This document shows, piece after piece, positions 46,000-55,095 of a stretch of 64,000 bases of DNA. The position numbers were made by a program, and so were the translations under genes. Below the pieces are notes generated by a model. That model did not search any database, was not told where the DNA came from, and saw nothing but the letters and a program-made list of their open reading frames with translations. Origin of the DNA: CAWBOV01 sp963790525 (GTDB taxonomy: Bacteria; Actinomycetota; Actinomycetes; Mycobacteriales; Jatrophihabitantaceae); the NCBI GenBank assembly GCA_963790525.1, contig CAWBOV010000003.1, positions 1 through 64,000 on the forward strand. The letters are read 5' to 3'. Each line of letters opens with the position of its first letter. Position 1 is the first letter of the stretch.

Positions 46000-46707
46000 T
46001 TGTTCACCAGCGAAGACCACCTGCACCAGCCGAGTCCGGCGTCGCGTCGCAGCCGGCGCACCTCCCGGCGGCGTCTCCTGGTGGCCGTCATCGCCGCCGT
46101 CGTCGTCGCGTCGGGTAGCGCGGCGACCGGGCTCATCCTGATGTGGGGCGGTGGGAGCACGAGCGCCGCGGGCCGACCGCTGGACATGAACGGCAAGCCG
46201 GTCGTGCTGGATCCGGGGGACACCCTGACGCCGTCGCAACGCGCTCGGCAGGACGCGGCGAGCGGCGGCTACGGTCGCCTCCGCGTGCCGTCGATCGGGC
46301 TGGATGTCCCGCTCGGGGCGCTGAACGAGGTCGACGAGCAGATCACCCCGCCCGGGTTCACCTCCGCCTACTGGGTACGCAATCTCGGGACCGCGCCCAC
46401 GCGCGCGGCCGCCGGGACCGTCTTCGTCGTGACCCACGCCGCGGGGTGGGGCGCCAGAGCACCCGGGAACTATCTGGTCGATGCCGACCGCGGCACCGCC
46501 ACGATCGGGGCCGGGACCAGGGTCGTCGTCGACGGCGTGAGCTACACCGTCACCGGCAGCCGTGCCATCGCCAAGCAGCAGCTCGGACAGGAGTCCGACG
46601 TGTGGCTGGACTCCCCGAACCGGCTGGTGATCATCACGTGCCTGCAGCGGTACGGGGGATCGCCCGCGGTCGACAACCTCGTGATCACCGCCGTGCGCAC
46701 CCGATAG
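46000..46707 (+). CDS. Class E/F-like sortase paired with the giant surface protein
   Basis: 235 aa. The N-terminal anchor (RRRLLVAVIAAVVVASGSAA) precedes a sortase barrel with LRVPSIGLDVPLGAL, the catalytic His in VFVVTHAAGWG and the catalytic Cys in LVIITCLQRYGG; the Arg three residues on may be the third catalytic residue. The insert QITPPGFTSAYWVRN differs from the usual class F GWY segment. The start is a TTG at 46000. Frame intact. Its position directly after the surface protein, ahead of a second membrane-tailed protein, makes it their dedicated sortase. Confidence 0.8.
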   Translation: MFTSEDHLHQPSPASRRSRRTSRRRLLVAVIAAVVVASGSAATGLILMWGGGSTSAAGRPLDMNGKPVVLDPGDTLTPSQRARQDAASGGYGRLRVPSIGLDVPLGALNEVDEQITPPGFTSAYWVRNLGTAPTRAAAGTVFVVTHAAGWGARAPGNYLVDADRGTATIGAGTRVVVDGVSYTVTGSRAIAKQQLGQESDVWLDSPNRLVIITCLQRYGGSPAVDNLVITAVRTR

Positions 46708-46770
46708 CCCCGCTGAGGAAACGACCGCTGCTCCATCCCTCCGCGACCCCGCGGGAATCGAGGTCTCACC

Positions 46771-47391
46771 ATGCTGTTCCGCCGGCTGTGCGCGGCGTCC
46801 GCGCTGCTGCTGTCATCGGTCATGATCGGCCTGCACGGGTCTCCCGCCCACGCGCAGACGCCTCCGCCGGGGTTGTCGATCGCAGTCACCAACGGCCGGA
46901 ACAGCGTCGTGCCGCACAGTGACGAGACGTACGCCGTCACCGTGCGCAACGCAGGCAGCGATCCCGTCACCCTGTGGGTCGTCGGCGTCGTGCCCCGCTA
47001 CGCGACGATCACCGCCGCCGCGGGTGGGAAGGCCACCGGGCACACGGTGACGTGGAAGGTCAGCGTCGCCGGGGGTAGGAGTGCAACCCGCACCGTCGGC
47101 GTGCACGTCGGCGCCATTCCCGCAGGCACCTACCGGGTCACCGTCGTCGCCGATGTCTACCTCGGCGCCGACACGAGCGGCGCTCCGTTGATCGGGTCTG
47201 CGGACTCCGATCGCATCCCCGGCGTCGCCGAGCCCACCCGGTCACCGAGCGGGACGCCCACCGAATCGCACACCGGGGACCGGACGTCGATGTGGCAGCT
47301 TGCGGCCGTCGTCGGCGGCGCGATCGTCGTCGCCGCGACGGCTGCCATCGCCGGGGCGTGCGTCCGGCGCCGGTCGCGCACGTCCCGGTAG
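46771..47391 (+). CDS. Small surface protein with one DUF11-like domain and C-terminal anchor
   Basis: 206 aa. A signal peptide (residues 1-30, ending HGSPAHAQ) is followed by one beta-sandwich domain of DUF11 type (GRNSVVPHSDETYAVTVRNAG) and a Ser/Thr/Pro linker with ESHTGDRTS. A hydrophobic helix (LAAVVGGAIVVAATAAIAG) and VRRRSRTSR end it. This is again a sorting-signal-like end, with SHTG where the others have VNTG or IDTG. It lies 63 bases after the sortase gene on the same strand. Frame intact. Probably an accessory or base subunit of the same surface structure. Confidence 0.7.
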   Translation: MLFRRLCAASALLLSSVMIGLHGSPAHAQTPPPGLSIAVTNGRNSVVPHSDETYAVTVRNAGSDPVTLWVVGVVPRYATITAAAGGKATGHTVTWKVSVAGGRSATRTVGVHVGAIPAGTYRVTVVADVYLGADTSGAPLIGSADSDRIPGVAEPTRSPSGTPTESHTGDRTSMWQLAAVVGGAIVVAATAAIAGACVRRRSRTSR

Positions 47392-47431
47392 AGGCACGGC
47401 GCGACGGGCGGTCCCTACGGCGCCCGTGTCC

Positions 47432-48591
47432 TCACGCCTGCCGAGCAGAAGCGGTCGGCGAGGCCGGGAGGGCATTGCGGTAGTCCAGCACCACGCGGCG
47501 CAGTCGTTCCACGGCGTCGGCTCGGGCACCCGCCAGCGACGGTTCGAACATCACCGACGCCGTTCGCACCGGCACCGGTCGGGGCAGCAGCGTCACCGCG
47601 GCGCTGACCGCGGGCGCCAGAGCCGGGTGACCACCCCAGGGGCCGCCGAGCACCACCACCTGCGGGTCGACCAGTCCCGACACCGCGCCGCAGACGCCCG
47701 CGATGGCTCGAGCGACGGTGTCCCGCGTCGATCGGTGGCGTGCAGTGTCACCCGCGAGCACACCTTCGATGGCGTCGAGATCGACAGCCGAGGAGTCCGC
47801 GCGTCGCAGGCCGGCCCGCTCGAACACCTCGGTGAAGGTGCACGCCCGGCCGCCGGGGCCGACGGTGAGGACGTGCATGACCTCGCCACCCAGGCCGCGA
47901 TGCCCTCGGCGGACCTCACCGTCACTGATCACGGCGCCGCCCAGGCCCTCGCCCAGGTAGAGGTAGACCGCGTCGTCGAGTTCCCCGGCACGGTGACGCG
48001 CTGCGCTCGGCCCGCGCCGCCCAGTTCACGTCGTTGTCCACGAAGACGGGCCCGTGAACACCGAGGCCAGGAGATCGGCCGGAGACAGTTCGCCCACCAG
48101 GAACGGGGCGTCGGGCAGATGCACGAGACGACCGGTTGCTCGATCGACGGGATCGGCGGCGCTGACCACGGCGAGCCGCACGGTGGTGCCCGCGCGCGCG
48201 GCCACCGCCCGGCAGACGGCGCGCAGGGGCTTGGCGACATCGTGTGGCCGCGCCGGCCGGATCACGTCGGCGCTCTCGCGTGCCACCACCGACCCGTAGA
48301 CATTCACGGCCTCGGCCACGATTCCCTGCGGCGAGATGCTCACCGCGAGGGCCGCGCCGACGGTGGGGGAGAGGCGTAGTACGTGCCGACCCGCCCGCGG
48401 CCAGTCGTGCGCTCGCCGGTGTCGACGACGACCCCGGCCGCGACGAGCCGGCGCACGCTCTCGCCGACCGTGGGCTTGGAGATCCCGGTCGCCGTCGCGA
48501 GCTCGGCCCGGGTCTGGCGCGCGACCGCCATGAGCGACTGCAGGACGTGTTCGTCGCTCAGTTCCCGGAGCAGCTCCAGCGACGGCTTCAC
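47432..48591 (-). CDS. ROK-family transcriptional repressor (NagC/XylR type)
   Basis: About 385 aa. The N-terminal winged helix (VLQSLMAVARQTRAELATATGISKPT) leads into the ROK ATPase-like sensor domain (SISPQGIVAEAVNVYGSVVA; YLYLGEGLGGAVISDGEV; GHRGLGGEVMHVL, the His-containing zinc region). The usual C-x-C-G-x-x-G-C motif is poorly readable (GPGGRACTFTEV) next to the lost frame. Frame changes are needed near 48345, 48040 and 47960. GTG at 48591 is the start, divergent from the DUF1479 gene. ROK repressors sense sugars; a sugar-responsive control of the neighbouring gene is likely. Confidence 0.75.
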
Positions 48592-48685
48592 CGAGTCATG
48601 TCACGAGTTTAGACAGGACTCTTTCTCAAAGTCGATGGCGCTGCTACTTGCTTCTAGTAAGGATTCCTCACTGAAGGAGCACGCG

Positions 48686-49980
48686 ATGACGCTCACCACG
48701 TCCGGATCGCATCCTCCCGGCCCTGCCCCACTGGGAGCAGACCCCGGACGACCTCGCAGCGGCGGTCCGCGAGATCAAGGCCGCGCTGCGCGCGCGCATC
48801 GCCGCATCGGGACGCACGGTCGAGGAGGTCTTCGCCGTCCTGGAAGCTCGCGTGCGAGAGCAGGTCGAACAGATCGAGGCCGAACTCGCCGCCGGCGAGA
48901 CCGTGTGGCCGGTCATCGACTACGCCGACATCGAAGCCGGCACGGTCACCGCCGAACAGGTGGCCAAGCTGCACCGACGGGGATGCCTGGTCGTTCGTGG
49001 CCACTTCCCGCACGAACAGGCCTGGGCTGGGACCGGGACATCGTCGAGTACGTGGACTCGCAACCACTTCTTCGACGACCTACACCGGCCCGGCCGACGA
49101 CTTCTTCGGCAGCGTCGGGTCCAAGCCCGAGATCTACCCGATCTACTGGTCGCCGACCCAGATGCAGGCCCGGCAGAGCGAGCGGATGGCCACGGTCCAG
49201 TCCTTCCTCAACCGTCAGTGGACGCGCAGTCCGACGGCGTGCAGTGGTTCGATCCCGACCGGGACTCGCTCTACCCCGACCGCATCCGGCGCCGCCCGGA
49301 GGGCGCGAACTCGGCCGGCCTGGGTACCCACCTCGACCCGGGCACGTTGGATCTGTGGATGACGCAGGCCTACCAGCAGGCGTTCCGGCACCTCTTCGAC
49401 GGCACCGTCGAGGACTACGACCCGTGGGACGCCGCCCACCGCACCGCCGGGCCGCAGTACCCGGGAACCACGATGTGCTCGGCGTTCCGCACCTTCCAGG
49501 GCTGGACGGCCCTGTCGGACATGGACCACGACCAGGGTGTCCTGCACACGGTGCCGATCCCCGAGGCCATGGGCTACCTGATGCTGCGGCCGCTGCTCGG
49601 CGACGTCGCCGACGACGACATGTGCGGGGTGACGGTCGAACCAGACCTTCCCCGCGAACGAGAAGTGGCATCCCCTGCTCATGCGCGCCCTCGCCGGAAT
49701 ACCCGACGTCCGCGCCGGAGACTCGGTCTGGTGGCACTGCGACATGATCCACAGCGTCGCTCCGGTGACCGATCAGAAGGGCTGGGGCAACGTCATGTAC
49801 ATCCCGGCCGCGCCCTGGTGCCCCCGCAACGAAACCTACGCAGCCGCGGTCCGCGACGCGTTCGCCAGCGGTTCGAGCCCCGGCGACTTCCCGGCCGAAC
49901 ACTACGAACGGACCTGGGCGAACCGGTTCCAGGTCCGGGACCTGAACGAGATCGGACGTCGCGGCCTCGGCCTGGAGTAG
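48686..49980 (+). CDS. DUF1479 (YbiU-like) probable Fe(II)/2-oxoglutarate oxygenase
   Basis: About 430 aa. Blocks that mark the family: LHRRGCLVVRGHFPHEQA, GSKPEIYPIYWSPTQMQARQ, GLGTHLDPGTLDLWM, the YPGTTMCSAFRTFQGWTALS region with DHDQGVLHTVPIPEAMGYLMLRP, and SVWWHCDMIHSVAPV. The His/Asp pattern (THLD and later WHCDMIHSV) fits a jelly-roll non-haem iron site, but the reaction is unknown. Frame changes are needed near 48715, 49025, 49230 and 49640. ATG at 48686 follows GAAGGAG. It is divergent from the ROK repressor with 94 bases between them, an arrangement that suggests regulation by it. Confidence 0.75.
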
Positions 49981-50062
49981 TCCGGGTTCGACGAAACAAT
50001 GGCCGACGATTGTCGTCTTCCAAGGGACGGATGCGGTATCCCGGCGCTTGGGTCCGGACGTG

Positions 50063-50833
50063 AGGGTGGTGACGCTCGTGAGGTCGTCGACATTGCGTCA
50101 GCGCTGGCAGGCCGGCAGTGCTGCCACGGTCTGGCTCGACCCGGCCGACTGGTGGGGGCCTGCGGTGGATGCCGTGGTCGACGCGCTCACCGCCCACCGC
50201 GATGCGACGTCCGCCGCGCGGGAGCTGGGACGGGACCGCGCGGTGAACGGCATCGACCTCGAGCAGGCCCGCGGTGACCTGGAGGTGGCAGCGGGCGTCG
50301 CCGGCCTGAACACCGTGCAGCGGATGGCACTCGTGGACGGGCTGACGCTGGCCTGGATCGACGAACGCCTGCGGATCGAGCGGGCAACCGCCTGCCTCGA
50401 CCCGTTGACCGGTCTGGCGACGCCCATGTACCTGGCCGCGCGGCTCAACGAGATCGCCGCCGAGACGGCTGCCGACGCATCGACCGAGGCGCCCCCGCCG
50501 GGCGCCGCGGGCCGTTCCCCGTGGGCGCTGGTCGGTGTGCGGGTGGAGCCGTGCGCGGACCCGTGGCTGCGGGAGGCCCGCATGATAGGTGTCCAGCAGG
50601 CCCTGGCCTCCGCCTTCCGTTCCGGTCAGACCGCGGCCCGCACGGGACCCTGGACCGCGGCCGTGCTGACCCGCCGGGATCCCACCGAGCTCACCGACCG
50701 GCTCGCGATCCTCGGGCTCGAGCTCGGACAGCGCCATGCGTCCGGATCGCTGCCGCAGGCTCACGTGTGGGTCGAGACCATCCCGGGCACGCCGCTCGGG
50801 ATCCAGACGCTGCTGGAGCAGTTCGCCCTGTAG
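50063..50833 (+). CDS. Degenerate GGDEF-like protein
   Basis: About 255 aa, soluble. The middle contains LDPLTGLATPMYLAARLNE, the entry motif of GGDEF (diguanylate cyclase) domains. The downstream segment (WALVGVRVEPCADPWLREARM; WTAAVLTRRDPTELTDRL) has the fold's pattern but no GGDEF or related active-site motif, so it is probably catalytically dead. The helical N-terminus (DPADWWGPAVDAVVDALTAH) is unassigned. Start is uncertain (GTG codons around 50060-50090; an upstream TTG is also possible). Frame intact. It might bind a nucleotide as a regulator; this is inference. Confidence 0.55.
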   Translation, partial: RVVTLVRSSTLRQRWQAGSAATVWLDPADWWGPAVDAVVDALTAHRDATSAARELGRDRAVNGIDLEQARGDLEVAAGVAGLNTVQRMALVDGLTLAWIDERLRIERATACLDPLTGLATPMYLAARLNEIAAETAADASTEAPPPGAAGRSPWALVGVRVEPCADPWLREARMIGVQQALASAFRSGQTAARTGPWTAAVLTRRDPTELTDRLAILGLELGQRHASGSLPQAHVWVETIPGTPLGIQTLLEQFAL

Positions 50834-50879
50834 GAGACGGACATCGCTGCCGTCTCGTGCAGACATCCGGCGCGCGTCG

Positions 50880-51656
50880 TCAGGCGGGGACGGCCGTGAC
50901 GATGACGTTGTCGCGGTAGCTGTTGCCGTAGCCGGGGAGGTGCTCGATCGGGCCGCCGCACGTGACGACGATCAGGCGTCGGGGCCCCGACCGGCCGGTG
51001 AACAGATCGGCCGGGAGCTCGGACTTGATCACGACCCGCAACGAGACGGCTCGCCAGCGCGTCACGGTGCCGGCGCGGTCGGTGGTGTACAGGACGGCGC
51101 CCGGGGTGATCCGGCTGAGCCGGTACAGCGCGCCGTCGCCCTGCCCGAGGTAGTCGACGTGCCCGGCCAGCAGCGTCGTTCCGGTGGTGTTGCCCCTGCC
51201 GGTGGTCGACAGGCCCGCGCCCTTGTCCCACCAGCCCACCGTGTGCACGTCGTGGGGGATCGCCAGCGCCCCGTCCGGTTCCAGGTCGGTGGGCACGATC
51301 GGGCCGTCCACACAGAGACTCGGCGCCACGACCCGGGACTCGCCGAGGGTCAGGGAGCAGGGCCCGGGACCGGCAACGCTGCTCGATCCGGCCGGAACCT
51401 GAGCGGTGAGCGCCGGCAGCGACCCGGCGGTCACGCTGAATCCACGCTCGGGCAGGGGCGCCGCGGCCGGTGCCGTCGTGTGACGCGCGTGCACGACGAT
51501 CAGCACGCCCATGACGAGCACCGCCAGCGACGTGAGGCCGGCGACCAGCGCCACGCCTCGGTGGAGCCCCCGACCCGGGACCGGGGGCACGGTCGCCGGG
51601 CCGGGGGGCTTGGTGTCCGGGCTCATCCGCTCGCCCGTCGGCTCATGCCGCGACAT
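50880..51656 (-). CDS. Class F-type sortase paired with the second surface protein
   Basis: 258 aa. A Pro-rich cytoplasmic start (MSRHEPTGERMSPDTK) leads to a membrane helix (VALVAGLTSLAVLVMGVLIVV) and the sortase core: VGWWDKGAG, catalytic His in LLAGHVDYLG, catalytic Cys in LIVVTCGGPIEH and the class F YRDN end (GNSYRDNVIVTAVPA). The ATG at 51656 overlaps the surface-protein stop (TGATG), so it is translated by coupling with that gene. Frame intact. It presumably anchors the upstream protein through its SIDTG motif. Confidence 0.88.
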   Translation of the reverse strand: MSRHEPTGERMSPDTKPPGPATVPPVPGRGLHRGVALVAGLTSLAVLVMGVLIVVHARHTTAPAAAPLPERGFSVTAGSLPALTAQVPAGSSSVAGPGPCSLTLGESRVVAPSLCVDGPIVPTDLEPDGALAIPHDVHTVGWWDKGAGLSTTGRGNTTGTTLLAGHVDYLGQGDGALYRLSRITPGAVLYTTDRAGTVTRWRAVSLRVVIKSELPADLFTGRSGPRRLIVVTCGGPIEHLPGYGNSYRDNVIVTAVPA

Positions 51657-54127
51657 CAGTCCGCGAGTCCGGTCCGGCGCCGCCACAGGTGACCTGCCAC
51701 CAGCAGGAGTCCGGAGAGTCCGGCCAGGACCAGCCCGATACCGGCTGCCGTTCGGGCGGTGCTCGGGCGGGTCCCGTCACCGGGAGCACCGGTGTCGATC
51801 GAGTGCGCGATCGTCACCTCCGCCGTCGACGCTGGCGAGGTCGGGTGCCCGCCGGTCGGCGTCGTGGCCGTGGCGGTGGCCGTGTTGGTCAGGCTCCCCG
51901 TGGCCAGATCCGCCCGGGTGACCGTGTAGCTCGCGGTGCACGTCAGGCGGGCACCGGGTGCCAGCGATCCGGTGGGGCACGCGACCGGCGAGAGGGTGCC
52001 GGTGCCGCTGAAGGCGCCCTCGTGGACGTGCACCGTCGTGAGGGTGGCGCTGCCTGTGTTGGTGACCACGAACGTGTAGTGGATGACCTGGCCTACGGTC
52101 GTGATCGTCGTGACGTCGGCCGTCTTCACCAGCGACAACCGCGGGGCCGGCGTCGATGGGACGGTCACCGTCGACGGCGGGGCGGTGGGCGCAGGCCCGG
52201 TCGGCGGTGTGCCCGTCGCGCTCGCCGAGTTCGACACCGTCCCGGCGTCCACGTCGGTCCGGGTGACCGTGTACGAGGCCGTGCACCTGGTCTGCGCACC
52301 GGGCGCCAGGGTGGTGTCCGGGCAACGGATCGCCGACAGCGCGCCGGAGCCGGTGAAATCCCTGTCAACTGGGTGGACGCCGGTGAGGGTGACGTTGCCG
52401 GTGTTGGTGACCACGAACGCGTACTCGATGACCTGACCGGCGTGGATGGCCGTGACCGGCTTCCCGCCCGAGGCCGCCGACTTCAGCACGGTCAGGGCCG
52501 GGTGTCGCGGGACCGGGATGGTGACCGTCGACGGCAACGTCGGCACCGGGGTCGTCGGGGCGGGCGGGGTGCCGGTCGCCACCGCGGTGTTGGTCACGCT
52601 GCCCGCATCCAGATCGGCCTGGACGACGGTGTAGGTGGCGGCGCAGGTCACCGACTGCCCCGGCAGCAGCGTCCTGGACGGGCAGGTCACCGCGGACAGC
52701 GTGCCGGCTCCGCCGAAGAACTCGTCGACGGCGATGCCGCGCATGGTGACGCTGCCGGTGTTGGTGATCAGGAACGAGTAGTGCACCACCTGGCCCACTG
52801 CCGTGATCACCGCGACGTCCGCGGTCTTCACCAGGGACAGCGCCGGTGGGGTGGTGGTCGTGACCACGCTCGCGCGGTTGTTTCCGGTGACCGGGTCGCT
52901 GTCGACGCCGGACACCGTCGCCGTGTTGGTGACGGTGGCCGCCTTCGTCGTCGGGGCGTGGCCGCGGAGCACGATCGGGCCGAACGAGGCGCCGGCCGCG
53001 AGCACCGTCGCATCGGCGTCGGTGGCGGCCGCGCAGGTCAGGTCGGCGGCGGTCGCCACGGTCGGGTCCTGGGCGGCGGCGCAGCCCGGTGGAGCGTCGG
53101 CGCAGGTCAGCGTCGTCCCGGAAAGGCTGCAGCCGGCCGGCCCGGACACCAGCGTGGCTCCGGTGACGTCGGCCGGGATCGCGTCGTGGACGACGAACCC
53201 GTGCGAGTCCGACGGCCCGTTGTCGGTGACGGTCACCGCCCACTGGATGGTGCCACCGGGTGCGACGGTGGCGGGAGCGGTCTTGGTGATGGCCAGATCG
53301 GCCGACGGGACGAGGACGGTGGCGGTCATGCCGCCGATGCTCGACGGGCCGACGGCTACGTCGTCCGGGTTGCTGGTCACCTCACCCCGGTAGATGTCGG
53401 CGAGGCTGAAGCTGGACACCAGGCCGTGCAACCGGAGGTGGACGACGTTGTCCAGGCCGGGCGCCGAGCAGGTGTGCGCGCTGATGTAGGACTGCGGCAG
53501 GCTCAGCGTGTTCGACGCGAAGGTGAAGTTGTCCGTCGACCCGAGCGGGGTGACCGCGCCGCTGCCAGGAGCGGCCCCGTTGACTGCGGCGAAGGCGATG
53601 TCGTACCAGAACGCCGTGCACCAGCTGCCACCGGCCGCGCCGCCGCCGCCCATGCCGATCGCGACCACCGGGTCCACCACGGGGTGCGGCAGCGTGAACG
53701 TGACCCCGTAGGTGGCGCAGGTGTTCTGCACCCCCACCGCCCTGCCCTGCACACAGGACGCCCCTGCCGAGCGGACCGAGGCATCCGTCGGCAGGAACCG
53801 CGGGACGGTCACCCCGTCGATGGCGGACGTTCCGGAGCCGACGATCAGCTGCTGCCCGGCCGAGTCGTTGGTCGCGACCTCGCTGCCGAAGGCCGCTGCG
53901 TTTCCCGGCAGCGTCGTCGTCGCGGTCGCGCCGACGGTCCAGTTCGGCGACGGCACGTACCCGGAGGGTGCAGCCGCGCTCGCCGGTGCGGCCGCACCGA
54001 CCATTCCGACCGCCAGCACCGACGCCACCAGTGCCAGGACGGTGAGGGCCGGCAGCGAGCGGCGGAACCTCGTCCGCGGCCGCCGCCGGTGGGGGAGCCG
54101 GTGCGTCGTCGAGGTCGGGTGGCTCAC
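51656..54127 (-). CDS. Cell-surface protein with four DUF11/DUF7507-type repeats
   Basis: 823 aa. A long Arg-rich signal peptide (residues 1-52, RRSLPALTVLALVASVLAVG to APASAAAPS) precedes an N-terminal beta domain of about 230 aa (YGVTFTLPHPVVDPVVAIGM; SYISAHTCSAPGLDNVVHL). Four repeats follow, opening ADLAITKTAP, LSLVKTAD, LTVLKSAAS and LSLVKTAD, each with a NTGxxT core and CxASYTVT pattern. C-terminus: SIDTGAPG (residues 776-783), a hydrophobic helix (AAGIGLVLAGLSGLLLVAG) and WRRRTGLAD. The layout is that of a sortase substrate with a non-canonical signal. Frame intact. Divergent from the protease operon 148 bases away. Confidence 0.85.
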   Translation of the reverse strand: MSHPTSTTHRLPHRRRPRTRFRRSLPALTVLALVASVLAVGMVGAAAPASAAAPSGYVPSPNWTVGATATTTLPGNAAAFGSEVATNDSAGQQLIVGSGTSAIDGVTVPRFLPTDASVRSAGASCVQGRAVGVQNTCATYGVTFTLPHPVVDPVVAIGMGGGGAAGGSWCTAFWYDIAFAAVNGAAPGSGAVTPLGSTDNFTFASNTLSLPQSYISAHTCSAPGLDNVVHLRLHGLVSSFSLADIYRGEVTSNPDDVAVGPSSIGGMTATVLVPSADLAITKTAPATVAPGGTIQWAVTVTDNGPSDSHGFVVHDAIPADVTGATLVSGPAGCSLSGTTLTCADAPPGCAAAQDPTVATAADLTCAAATDADATVLAAGASFGPIVLRGHAPTTKAATVTNTATVSGVDSDPVTGNNRASVVTTTTPPALSLVKTADVAVITAVGQVVHYSFLITNTGSVTMRGIAVDEFFGGAGTLSAVTCPSRTLLPGQSVTCAATYTVVQADLDAGSVTNTAVATGTPPAPTTPVPTLPSTVTIPVPRHPALTVLKSAASGGKPVTAIHAGQVIEYAFVVTNTGNVTLTGVHPVDRDFTGSGALSAIRCPDTTLAPGAQTRCTASYTVTRTDVDAGTVSNSASATGTPPTGPAPTAPPSTVTVPSTPAPRLSLVKTADVTTITTVGQVIHYTFVVTNTGSATLTTVHVHEGAFSGTGTLSPVACPTGSLAPGARLTCTASYTVTRADLATGSLTNTATATATTPTGGHPTSPASTAEVTIAHSIDTGAPGDGTRPSTARTAAGIGLVLAGLSGLLLVAGHLWRRRTGLAD

Positions 54128-54275
54128 GTTCAGCTAGACGGCGCAATCGGCCGATCGTTTCGCAATCCCCGGTCAGCCCGTCCCGAAATCGCTCCGACGG
54201 CCGCCGCGGGCGGGTGCGTGGACCCCGGCAGCCGGAGGTCGGGCGTCTCACAGTAAATGTTCGTACCGTGTTGCC

Positions 54276-55070
54276 ATGGCCCCCGGCTCCGGCACCCGTA
54301 CGGTGTCGCGGCTGCGCGGCCGGGCGCCCCTGATCGGCGCCGCCGTCGGTCTCGTGGCGCTGGTCCTGGCGCTGGTCGTGGTCATCGCCGTCCTGGTCGC
54401 CACGCGCGGCTCGACCGCGACGGCGGGAGCCTCACCGAGCCCGTCCGCCGACCCCAGTGCGACGAAGACGCCCACCGTCAGCGACATCTACAACCTCGTC
54501 GGCCCGTCGGTCGCGGTGGTGCAGACAGCCAAGGGGGCGCTGGGCGCCGGCGTGATCGTCACCGCCGCGGGTGACGTCCTGACCGCGAATCACGTCATCG
54601 CCGACGCGAGTGCCATCACGATCACCTTCGCCGACGGCACCAGGTCCGCGGCCACCGTCGCCTCGTCGGACCCGGGCAGGGACATCGCCGAGCTGGCGCC
54701 GAGGACACTGCCGCAGCCGATCGTCCCGGCCACGATCGGCGGCAGCGCGGCGGTGGGCAACCCCGTGGTCGCGATCGGCAACCCGCTCGGGCTGGCCTAC
54801 AGCGTCTCCTCCGGCGTCGTGTCGGGCCTGAACCGGACGGCGACGACCGCGAACGGCACGTTCGGGGGCCTGATCCAGTTCGACGCCGCGGCGAACCCCG
54901 GCAGCTCAGGTGGCCCGCTCCTGGACGGCAAGGGCGACGTCATCGGCATCGTCGTGTCGATCGCCGAACCCGGCCACGAGGACGCGTTCGCCGGCATCGC
55001 CTTCGCCGTCCCGATCGCCGCGGCGGTGGGCGGCGGCAAGGGCGGCGCCGGGGGCGGACCGCAGATATGA
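54276..55070 (+). CDS. Membrane-anchored trypsin-like serine protease (S1C/HtrA type, no PDZ)
   Basis: 264 aa. A short cytoplasmic start and one helix (LIGAAVGLVALVLALVVVIAVL) put the protease domain outside the membrane after a Ser/Ala/Pro linker. Catalytic triad: His in LTANHVIADA, Asp in DPGRDIAEL, Ser in NPGSSGGPLLD. It ends soon after the protease domain in a Gly-rich stretch (GGGKGGAGGGPQI), without a PDZ domain. Substrates are unknown; it might trim surface proteins. It is the first gene of an operon with moxR, DUF58 and two VWA genes. Frame intact. Confidence 0.85.
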   Translation: MAPGSGTRTVSRLRGRAPLIGAAVGLVALVLALVVVIAVLVATRGSTATAGASPSPSADPSATKTPTVSDIYNLVGPSVAVVQTAKGALGAGVIVTAAGDVLTANHVIADASAITITFADGTRSAATVASSDPGRDIAELAPRTLPQPIVPATIGGSAAVGNPVVAIGNPLGLAYSVSSGVVSGLNRTATTANGTFGGLIQFDAAANPGSSGGPLLDGKGDVIGIVVSIAEPGHEDAFAGIAFAVPIAAAVGGGKGGAGGGPQI

Positions 55071-55095
55071 CCCGGCAACCAGCGAGGACGGCGCC

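Noticed and set aside
51689..54256. 855-codon plus-strand open frame
   Set aside because: Antisense to the second surface protein, whose minus-strand frame has a signal peptide, repeats and an anchor.
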